Under the pieces are notes generated by a model. It was not told the origin of the DNA. It worked only from the letters and a program-made list of their open reading frames with translations, and did no database searches. Below, piece by piece: positions 26,217-33,003 of a DNA stretch of 64,000 nt. The number at the start of each line of letters is the position of its first letter. Position 1 is the first letter of the stretch. The position numbers were made by a program, and so were the translations under genes. The stretch lies in the NCBI RefSeq assembly GCF_001466725.1, contig NZ_CP013650.1:248001-312000 (forward strand). Reading direction: 5' to 3'. This DNA comes from Lacimicrobium alkaliphilum (lineage in GTDB: Bacteria; Pseudomonadota; Gammaproteobacteria; Enterobacterales; Alteromonadaceae).

Positions 26217-27842
26217 TCACCCCCTGTCCTTGCGCAGTACCAGGTTGTCATATTCCCGCGAGTCGAGAATGGCCTCAACGATCACCGGGCCGCCAATGGC
26301 AAAGGCTTTATCCAGTGCCTGAGCGTACTCATTCTGATCAAAGGCTTTAAGCACAGGTACACCAAAGATGTTGTCGCCGCCGATGGTGCCACGTTCACGA
26401 ATGGGCGTGCCGTAAATGGGGTTGCTTTTCTTTTCCTGTTTGATGCGAATGAGGGCCAGATCGTTGTCGGTAAACAGCACAAACACAATGCTCAGGTTTT
26501 CCCTTACCGCTACCGCCAGTTCACCGGCGGTCATCAGAAAGCCGCCGTCGCCCACCACCGAACACACCGGTGTATCGGGCAGGCAGAGTTTGGCGGCAAT
26601 AGCCGAGGGAATACCAAAGCCCATTGCTGACCAGCCGTTGGTCATAATCTGCAGGCCCACTTCGGGGGTTGGCCATTTCTGACCAATCAGGTGAATATGG
26701 GCACCCACATCACAGGTCATAATGCCCTGTGCCGGGAATTTTTCTCTTAGAATATCCAGCGCCGCGCAGGGGCCAAAGGCGCTATTCTGAGGCGTCATGC
26801 GGGCAAACATATCGGCTTTTCGTGCCGCCAGTTCCTGTAAGTCCCAGTTCTTGGGTACGCAGTCAGTGGCCAGCAACTGCTTAACCGAATGGGGGATATC
26901 ACCCAGTACGTCGCAGGCCAGGGTGTAGTTTTTGGTATCCAGATCGGTGGCAACGATATCCAGGCTCACCAGTGGCGCATCGGGCATCCAGTCTTCGTAG
27001 CTGAATTCCACTTCGTCATAACCGATACTGACCACCAGATCGGCCTGTTGATGGGTTTTCCCCACCACATCACTCAGCGCGTGGAATAATACCCCGGCAT
27101 AGCTGGGATGGCTCTCTTTAAGAATGCCTTTGGCCATGGGATTAATCACCACCGGCACGTTAAACTTCTCTGCCAGTGCCGCGACTTCATCGCCAATGCC
27201 CGCCGTGGCGGCGCGCAGGCCCAGCACAATCACCGGCTTTTTGGCCAGGGTAAACAGCTGTTGCATCTTCTCAAGCTGCTCATCAGAGGCCTTATCGGCC
27301 TTGATCACCGGCAGCGGTGTAACGTTTTGCGGTGTACTTTTTTCGGCACTCATGCCCACCGGTAAACCCACATGCACCGGGCCGGGCACACCGGAAAGTG
27401 CCAGTTGTGCGGCGTCAAACAGAATTTCTCTGACCTTGCCGGGCTCAAGGCGGGTGGTCTTTTTGGTAATAGGCTGGAACAGGGCCTGATGATCCATGGC
27501 CATCTGCACAATGCGGCCACGTTTGTGCTCCGGCATTTCATCGGTCAGGGCAATCATGGGGGAGCGGTCCAGATAGGCACTGCCGACGCCAGTGGCCAGA
27601 TTGGTGGCGCCGGGGCCGAAGGTACCAAAACAGACACCGGGTACCCCGGTGATTCTGCCGCACACATCGGCCATAAAGGCGGCACCGCCCTCATGGGTGG
27701 CCAGCACAAAATCAATGCCCTCGGTGGTACGAATGGCTTCCATATAGTCTACCCAACCACCGCTGGGAACACCGAATACATGTTTTACACCCAGTTCCTT
27801 AAGGGCATCAACTACCTGTTGCGCTACGCTAATTTGTGTCAT
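26217..27842 (-). CDS. ThDP-dependent enzyme of the acetolactate synthase/decarboxylase type
   Basis: The protein has 541 residues and the three-domain layout of the family. The N-terminal Pyr domain carries the catalytic Glu51 in ATHEGGAAFMADV and GTFGPGATNLATGVGSAYLDRSP. A central domain follows (KPVIVLGLRAATAGIG). The C-terminal PP domain has the ThDP/Mg motif GDGGFLMTAGELAVAVRENL, then DND. Members decarboxylate 2-oxo acids or join aldehyde units. No small acetolactate synthase subunit is near, so a role in valine synthesis is unlikely. With an aspartate-dehydrogenase-like enzyme and an aldehyde dehydrogenase in the same predicted regulon, a 2-oxo acid decarboxylase role is the simplest reading. 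Confidence 0.82.
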   Translation of the reverse strand: MTQISVAQQVVDALKELGVKHVFGVPSGGWVDYMEAIRTTEGIDFVLATHEGGAAFMADVCGRITGVPGVCFGTFGPGATNLATGVGSAYLDRSPMIALTDEMPEHKRGRIVQMAMDHQALFQPITKKTTRLEPGKVREILFDAAQLALSGVPGPVHVGLPVGMSAEKSTPQNVTPLPVIKADKASDEQLEKMQQLFTLAKKPVIVLGLRAATAGIGDEVAALAEKFNVPVVINPMAKGILKESHPSYAGVLFHALSDVVGKTHQQADLVVSIGYDEVEFSYEDWMPDAPLVSLDIVATDLDTKNYTLACDVLGDIPHSVKQLLATDCVPKNWDLQELAARKADMFARMTPQNSAFGPCAALDILREKFPAQGIMTCDVGAHIHLIGQKWPTPEVGLQIMTNGWSAMGFGIPSAIAAKLCLPDTPVCSVVGDGGFLMTAGELAVAVRENLSIVFVLFTDNDLALIRIKQEKKSNPIYGTPIRERGTIGGDNIFGVPVLKAFDQNEYAQALDKAFAIGGPVIVEAILDSREYDNLVLRKDRG

Positions 27843-27862
27843 GTGAATTCGCCTGTATTGAA

Positions 27863-28687
27863 TTAAGGGTGAATGTAACCAGCGGAATTACTGTGCACTG
27901 ACTGATTCAGTGGTTGCAGTTCTGCCATTTGTAAAAAGCTCAGGAGGCTGTCATTAAACTCCACCGGCTTCTCGAAAAATGCCGAGTGACCGCAGTGGTC
28001 AAACTCAACAATAAATGAATTGGGTACCTGTTCCTGCACCAGGCGAATGGCCTCTATGGGGAACAGAATATCATCCTGCCCGGCAACAAAGAGCACCGGG
28101 AATCCCAGTTCGCCCAGCTGCTGTGGTGCCACTTTCTGCGCCGCGTACTGGCCGCTCAGATTGGTTTTATCGGTCTGGTTAAAGCTGCTGATTTGCCGGT
28201 ATAACAGTGCCTGAGTGGGGTTGGCCTGCTTAAACTCCGCCCCCAGCACTCTGTCTAACTGGCTTAGCTGGGCGGTCTCGGCACGGGCCTTATCCATGAT
28301 CTCTGCCACCTGCGCATCCTCTTTAAGACCATGCAGGGAATCGGCAATCATCAGGGCAGCAACCCTTTGTGGGTACTGGCTGGCAAAGGTAATGGCTGTG
28401 CCACCACCCATAGACTGACCAATCAGCGCCACTTTATCCAGTTGCAGATGATCCAACAGGGCTTTGAGGTCATCCACAAAACCGCTGCGCCCGAGGCCGG
28501 CATGATCGGTTGAATTGCCGAAGCCACGGTGGTCAAAGGTGATCACCTGGTAAGCCTTTGCCAGCACGGCCACCTGCTGATACCAGATGGCATGGTTGCC
28601 TCCCAGGCCGTGGGCCAGTACCAGCGGCTCACCTTTACCATGCACTTCATAATAGAGTTGGTCTTTACCAATATTGAGGATTGCCAT
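27863..28687 (-). CDS. Alpha/beta hydrolase (C-C bond or enol-lactone hydrolase type)
   Basis: The protein has 274 residues. Features are the oxyanion-hole region LAHGLGGNHAIW, DHRGFGNS, the nucleophile Ser92 in LIGQSMGGGTA, the acid in VAGQDDILFP and the histidine in DHCGHSAFFE. This set is typical of meta-cleavage product hydrolases and 3-oxoadipate enol-lactonases. It lies between the ThDP enzyme and a VOC protein whose metal ligands are complete. Possible roles are hydrolysis of a ring-cleavage product, of an ester or of a lactone. Confidence 0.8.
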   Translation of the reverse strand: MAILNIGKDQLYYEVHGKGEPLVLAHGLGGNHAIWYQQVAVLAKAYQVITFDHRGFGNSTDHAGLGRSGFVDDLKALLDHLQLDKVALIGQSMGGGTAITFASQYPQRVAALMIADSLHGLKEDAQVAEIMDKARAETAQLSQLDRVLGAEFKQANPTQALLYRQISSFNQTDKTNLSGQYAAQKVAPQQLGELGFPVLFVAGQDDILFPIEAIRLVQEQVPNSFIVEFDHCGHSAFFEKPVEFNDSLLSFLQMAELQPLNQSVHSNSAGYIHP

Positions 28688-28699
28688 GAGGTGTTTTCC

Positions 28700-29236
28700 T
28701 TATTGCGGTTTGTCGATAATGGCCTTGATGCGCTCGGGCGGCTCGACCACAAAGTTTTCAAGATCCCACTGATCAAAAGTGGACATTTTATTGCCCGGCC
28801 AGACCGAGGGCTGATAGGGCTTGCTTTCAGTGATCTGCAACATGTCGGAATAGAACTCCACATTGTTACCGTCGGGGTCTTTAAACACGATAAAGGTGTT
28901 ATCACCGGGGCCGTGACGGCCCAGACCGCGGTCGATCTCGATGCCACGGTCGACCAGCATACGGGTGATTTTTTTGATCTCGTCGATGGACTCAACATGA
29001 TAGGAAAAATGCTCAACCCGGGACTGGGCCGGATCCTGTTTATTGATTTGATCGGGCGGTAACTGCAACAGCGCCAGATCGTGATGATCTTCGCCGGCGC
29101 GCAGAAACACCATACGATCATCAATCCAGTCTGAAATTTTCAGTCCGACGATGTCCTGATAGAATGCCACCGAGCGCTGAATATCCTGCACTTTAAGTAC
29201 CAGATGACCGAGTTTTGTCGGTTTGGGGGTATACAT
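28700..29236 (-). CDS. VOC-family protein resembling single-domain extradiol dioxygenases
   Basis: The protein has 178 residues. The three metal ligands of extradiol dioxygenases are in the expected places: His11 (KLGHLVLKV), His76 (VEHFSYHV) and Glu127 (DPDGNNVEFYSD). Small one-domain enzymes of this kind can cleave catechol-like rings with Fe(II) or Mn(II), but glyoxalases and isomerases share the fold. Beyond about residue 135 there is an extension (PYQPSVWPGNKM...) that is conserved-looking and not part of the basic fold. It lies between the hydrolase and FAH genes, an arrangement typical of ring-cleavage pathways. Confidence 0.75.
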   Translation of the reverse strand: MYTPKPTKLGHLVLKVQDIQRSVAFYQDIVGLKISDWIDDRMVFLRAGEDHHDLALLQLPPDQINKQDPAQSRVEHFSYHVESIDEIKKITRMLVDRGIEIDRGLGRHGPGDNTFIVFKDPDGNNVEFYSDMLQITESKPYQPSVWPGNKMSTFDQWDLENFVVEPPERIKAIIDKPQ

Positions 29237-29257
29237 AAGTAACTCCTTGGACTGAGG

Positions 29258-30193
29258 TTAAACGGCTTCGGCACGCACGGTGTTGACGATATGGCCCACG
29301 CCCTCTGCGCTGGCTTCGAGCTTGTCTCCGGCTTTGAGAAACAGGCCGATGCCCTTACCCACGCCTGCGGGAGTGCCGGTCATAATCAGGTCTCCGGGGC
29401 GCAGGGTTAAGATGCCCGACAGATACTCAATCTGCTCGAAGATGTTCCAGATCAGTTCACTGGTATTGCCGTCCTGCATTTGCTTACCGTTGAGCCATAA
29501 ACCCAGTCTGACATTGTGCGGGTCGGCGATGGCCTGTTTTGGCATAAACACCGGTCCCATGGGGCAGAAGGTGTCCCAGCTTTTACCGCGGAACCAGTCG
29601 TGCTTAAAGGGGTAGTCGCTGCGACGGTTAAGGTCACGGGCAGAGATATCATTCACCACGGTGTAGCCGGCAATATAATCAAGCGCATCGGCGGCCTTGA
29701 CCCGCCTTGCCTGTTTGCCGATGACCACGCCCAGTTCCACTTCCCAGTCGAGTTGTGAGGTCTCCGGTGGCATCACCACATCTTCACCGCTGGCGACAAT
29801 ACTGCTGGTGGCCTTCATAAATACATAAGGTGAGCTGTCGGCTTTGGCTGCCAGTACAGTCTGCATTTCTTCTGCATGTTCATGGTAATTGGACGCGGTA
29901 CCAAAAATAGTGGTTGGCGTAAACGGGGTGGTCAGCCTGATATCATCGGCAAGCGGCGTGATTTTTTCCTGTGAGGCCAACCCCGGTGCCTGTGCCGCCA
30001 GGCTATCCAGCTGCGCCGAGATATCAGGCCAGTCGGCCAGACACCGATCACTGTCCCTGGTCCAGCCGGGCGCGCTTTGTTGTGGATGGGCGGCCTGGTA
30101 AAGATCGGCCAGGTTATAGCGAAACTGGCCGATAACGATGGCCGTTTGCGGTGTATTATCCTGTATGTATCGGGTCAGAGCGTACTGGCTCAT
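29258..30193 (-). CDS. FAH-family hydrolase/isomerase
   Basis: The protein has 311 residues. The C-terminal FAH domain is complete: IFGTASNYHEHAEEM, FMKATSSIVASGEDVVMP, the metal ligands in LDWEVELGVVIGK, YTVVNDISARDLNRR, GKSWDTFCPMGPVF and GDLIMTGTPAGVGKG. The family covers fumarylacetoacetate hydrolase, acylpyruvate hydrolases, HpaG-type isomerase/decarboxylases and sugar-acid hydrolases. The neighbours suggest that it acts on a 2-oxo acid from ring cleavage. AGGAG lies 9 bases before the ATG at 30193; an earlier ATG has no ribosome binding site. Confidence 0.82.
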   Translation of the reverse strand: MSQYALTRYIQDNTPQTAIVIGQFRYNLADLYQAAHPQQSAPGWTRDSDRCLADWPDISAQLDSLAAQAPGLASQEKITPLADDIRLTTPFTPTTIFGTASNYHEHAEEMQTVLAAKADSSPYVFMKATSSIVASGEDVVMPPETSQLDWEVELGVVIGKQARRVKAADALDYIAGYTVVNDISARDLNRRSDYPFKHDWFRGKSWDTFCPMGPVFMPKQAIADPHNVRLGLWLNGKQMQDGNTSELIWNIFEQIEYLSGILTLRPGDLIMTGTPAGVGKGIGLFLKAGDKLEASAEGVGHIVNTVRAEAV

Positions 30194-30292
30194 AATCTTG
30201 GTCTCCTTTGACGTGCACACTGGCACCGGCTGCGATTCTGATACCTCAATGTGCGTTGTCCGAGGCAGAAAATCGACTAATTAATTCGCCTC

Positions 30293-30318
30293 CAGATATA
30301 AATAAAAATATATATCTG
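30293..30318. promoter_or_regulatory. Inverted repeat upstream of the FAH gene
   Basis: CAGATATA-N10-TATATCTG has perfect 8-bp arms. It lies in the 162-bp gap between the TSUP and FAH genes on the minus strand. It differs from the TGTATACA operators and may mark a second, internal promoter or an operator for another regulator. Confidence 0.35.
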
Positions 30319-30355
30319 TGGCGTCTTGATTGTTTTTATGTGTATATCATTGCGT

Positions 30356-31183
30356 TCATCCGACAAATGTCTGGTACAGCATGCGCAGCGACACCAGTAG
30401 CAGAAAGCTGCCAAATAGGGTGCTTAACTGACGCTTATTCAGGCGGTGAGCAATCCGCGCGCCGACCGGGGCCAACATTACGGTGACCGGGGCAATCAGG
30501 GCCACGCCAATCAGGTTGACGAACCCGAAACTGCCCGGTGGCAGGCGATAATCGTTGAAACCGGAAACAATAAATCCGGCGGCGCCGGGCAGACTGATCA
30601 GCAAACCAAATAAGGCGGCCGTGCCCACCGCGCGATGAATCGGTTGGTTGAGCAGGGTCAGTACCGGCACGCTCAATGTGCCGCCGCCAATTCCCATCAT
30701 GCTCGACAACCCGCCAATCAGCAGCGGCGGGGCGGGCGCCGCGAAGCCTGTGGGAATGTCATCGCTCAGGGTAATATTGTCGGCTGGCAGCAGCATTTTT
30801 AGCGCCACAATCAGCGCCACAATGCCGAAAATGGCTGACAGCACCAGACTGTTGACAGAGGAGGCCGCCACCGAACCCGCCAGGGCACCAAACAATATCC
30901 AGCCGCCCCAGGCCCTGACCAGGCGAATGTCTACCGAGCCCTTCTGATGATGAGCCCGTGCCGATGAAATGGAGGTAAAAATAATGCAGGTCAGTGACGT
31001 GGCGACTGCCACATGCATACGGATGTCCGGCTCCACACCGTAAATACTCAGCGCCACATCCAGAACCGGCACGATCACGATGCCACCACCGACACCAAGC
31101 AGCCCTGCCAGGACTCCTGCTACGGCACCTGTTACTAACATCATTGCTGCCAGCGGCAGCAAATCATTGACTACATCCATCAT
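30356..31183 (-). CDS. TSUP (TauE/SafE) family membrane carrier, second copy
   Basis: The protein has 275 residues and about 8 hydrophobic segments. Both family repeats are clear: GAVAGVLAGLLGVGGGIVIVPVL in the first half and LIGGLSSMMGIGGGTLSVPVLTLL in the second. It is a fuller match to the family than the other TSUP protein of the island. Its start lies 47 bp from the paired GntR sites, so it is probably the first gene of the minus-strand operon running to the aldehyde dehydrogenase. A role in export or import of an organic acid or sulfur oxyanion is inferred from the family. Confidence 0.86.
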   Translation of the reverse strand: MMDVVNDLLPLAAMMLVTGAVAGVLAGLLGVGGGIVIVPVLDVALSIYGVEPDIRMHVAVATSLTCIIFTSISSARAHHQKGSVDIRLVRAWGGWILFGALAGSVAASSVNSLVLSAIFGIVALIVALKMLLPADNITLSDDIPTGFAAPAPPLLIGGLSSMMGIGGGTLSVPVLTLLNQPIHRAVGTAALFGLLISLPGAAGFIVSGFNDYRLPPGSFGFVNLIGVALIAPVTVMLAPVGARIAHRLNKRQLSTLFGSFLLLVSLRMLYQTFVG

Positions 31184-31230
31184 CCTGCTCTTTGTTGAAT
31201 TATCTAACTGGTGTACCTTAATCTATATTA

Positions 31231-31258
31231 TGTATACAATAAAATCAAATTGTACTCA
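31231..31258. promoter_or_regulatory. Paired GntR-type operator between divergent operons
   Basis: TGTATACA (31231-31238) and TGTACTCA (31251-31258) start 20 bp apart. The pair sits between the minus-strand TSUP-to-dehydrogenase operon and the plus-strand RutE-like gene, so one operator could control both directions. Confidence 0.6.
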
Positions 31259-31309
31259 ATGGGCCGGTGGTGAGTTATTCCGGCCTCATTTAAACAGGAG
31301 AAATACCTT

Positions 31310-31981
31310 ATGACATCAGTACAAATCAGCGCGCAGCAGCAGGCACAGATTGAGCAGGCTCAAAAACGCGCCAGAGCATTAAAGAAACAGGTGGCACCGC
31401 TGGATGACGATGCCCTTGATCTGATTATTCGTGAGGCCCGCAGCCACAATGGCTGGCAGGATAAGCCGGTGACTGATGACGTGTTGCGCCAGTTGTATGA
31501 CATCGTCAAAATGGGCTCAACCAGCATGAACAGTTGCCCGGGCCGCTTTGTATTTATAAAGAGTGATGAAGCCAGAGCCAGGTTAAAACCCTGTCTGGCG
31601 CCGCTGAATGTGAACAAGGTGCTGAGTGCGCCTGTGACGGTGATCATCGCTTATGATCAGGCCTTTTACCGGCAGATGCCCAAACTCTTTGCCCATAATC
31701 CCAATGCCGCGGCTATGTTTGAGAACAATGCCGAACTGGCCGCCACCTCGGCATTTCGCAACGGCACCCTGCAGGGCGCGTACCTGATGATCGCGGCCCG
31801 CGCACTGGGGCTGGATGTGGGGCCGATGTCCGGATTCAACAACAAGATCTGCGATGAAACCTTCTTTGCCGGTACCAGCATCAGGAGCAACTTTTTGTGC
31901 TCCCTGGGCTACGGGGATACCGACAAGCTGTTTCAGCGCCTGCCCCGGCTGGATTTTGATGAAGCCTGTGAGCTGATTTAG
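31310..31981 (+). CDS. RutE-like nitroreductase-family reductase
   Basis: The protein has 223 residues and belongs to the FMN nitroreductase superfamily. It closely follows the RutE/malonic semialdehyde reductase pattern: LIIREARSHNGWQDKPV, GSTSMNSCPGRFVFI, SAPVTVIIAYDQAFY, FRNGTLQGAYLMIAARALGLDVGPMSGF, NFLCSLGYGD and RLPRLDFDEACELI at the end. RutE reduces malonic semialdehyde to 3-hydroxypropionate in pyrimidine breakdown; no other rut gene is here. The N-terminus is about 20 residues longer than E. coli RutE. It shares the divergent GntR operator, so it probably reduces an aldehyde or enone of the island's pathway. Its end overlaps the convergent transferase gene by 4 bp. Confidence 0.83.
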   Translation: MTSVQISAQQQAQIEQAQKRARALKKQVAPLDDDALDLIIREARSHNGWQDKPVTDDVLRQLYDIVKMGSTSMNSCPGRFVFIKSDEARARLKPCLAPLNVNKVLSAPVTVIIAYDQAFYRQMPKLFAHNPNAAAMFENNAELAATSAFRNGTLQGAYLMIAARALGLDVGPMSGFNNKICDETFFAGTSIRSNFLCSLGYGDTDKLFQRLPRLDFDEACELI

Positions 31982-32787
31982 TCAGCCTGCCTGGCAGGCG
32001 TCAGCAATTCTTGCCTGACCCGGGCCATGATCTCAGGCTGGGGTGAGGGCATACGCAAATCCGCCGAAGGCTGAGCCTGTCTAAATGCCGGGCGGGTTTG
32101 CAGGCGTTGCAGCCAGTCCGCCGTCTCTGGCGCCTCCTGCCAGAGACAATCCAGCTGCAGACGCTGAAGTCTGTCTACCAGTGCCATGCTGGCAGTATCG
32201 GCTAGCGAGTAGTCAGACCCTGCAAGCCAGGGCGTGTGGCTGACTCTTTGTGCCAGATTCCGGATGATATTGCGTACGCGCTCGATGGCACTGAACACCG
32301 CTTGCATATCGGTATCGGTACCCACCAGTTTTCGGAATGCCTCGGCTCTTTGCGGCATCGGGTGTGCCTGCACCAGTTGCTCCAGTTGCTGTTTTTGCAT
32401 AGTGCGAAAGCGTTGACGGATCATTAACTCAAAGGTCAGCGGCCTGAGTGCCGGATGGATCTCATCATCGAAATACTTGCACCACTGGCGCATCTTCGCT
32501 TTGCCTTCAGATGCAGAAGGCGTTAGCGGAATGGCCGGAAATGCATCTTCCAGATATTCATTGATAACGCTGGACTCCGTGATCACCGCCTGTTGATGCA
32601 CCAGCGTCGGGACGACCCCATTGGGGTTAAGCCGTAAGTAATCCGTCTGCAGATGCTCAAACTCTCGTAATACCACCCGCTGACTTTGCCACGGCAGTTG
32701 CTTTTCTGCCAGAGCGGCGCGGACTTTAAAGGACATCAATGAATCCCAGTCATGGTAGAGGGTTAGTTCCGGCATTTCTTTTTTCAT
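31978..32787 (-). CDS. Glutathione S-transferase family protein
   Basis: The protein has 269 residues. The N-terminal thioredoxin-like domain has LTLYHDWDSLMSFKVRAALAEK and the glutathione-binding stretch PNGVVPTLVHQQAVITESSVINEYLED. The C-terminal helical domain includes WLAGSDYSLADTASMALVDRL. It is longer than the usual 200-230 residues, mainly through an insertion around residues 115-165. Such enzymes in catabolic clusters can isomerise maleyl- or acylpyruvates or protect against reactive intermediates. It is divergent from the TonB receptor gene, whose promoter region holds the paired GntR sites. Confidence 0.83.
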   Translation of the reverse strand: MKKEMPELTLYHDWDSLMSFKVRAALAEKQLPWQSQRVVLREFEHLQTDYLRLNPNGVVPTLVHQQAVITESSVINEYLEDAFPAIPLTPSASEGKAKMRQWCKYFDDEIHPALRPLTFELMIRQRFRTMQKQQLEQLVQAHPMPQRAEAFRKLVGTDTDMQAVFSAIERVRNIIRNLAQRVSHTPWLAGSDYSLADTASMALVDRLQRLQLDCLWQEAPETADWLQRLQTRPAFRQAQPSADLRMPSPQPEIMARVRQELLTPARQAD

Positions 32788-32863
32788 TGCGCTTACCTTT
32801 CATGACATTGCTGATTTGTGGTCACAGACAGCGTTTCGGAGGCTGTCTGAGTAGAGTTAACCA

Positions 32864-32891
32864 TGTATACAATAAAAATAAAATGTATTTA
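32864..32891. promoter_or_regulatory. Paired GntR-type operator upstream of the TonB receptor
   Basis: TGTATACA (32864-32871) and TGTATTTA (32884-32891) start 20 bp apart; a further TGTACAAT (32906-32913) follows. The sites lie between the divergent transferase and TonB receptor genes and could serve both. Confidence 0.58.
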
Positions 32892-33003
32892 ATATGTTAA
32901 CTATATGTACAATAAATATTAAATGGATTATAAATTAAACAGGTGGATGCAAAAGTCACCGCATAAAACTCACTCAACACTCAAGAGAAAGAAGGAACAT
33001 GCT

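Noticed and set aside
26217..27842. Assignment as biosynthetic acetolactate synthase
   Set aside because: No small regulatory subunit or ilv gene is near, and the gene lies in a catabolic regulon between an ALDH and a hydrolase gene.
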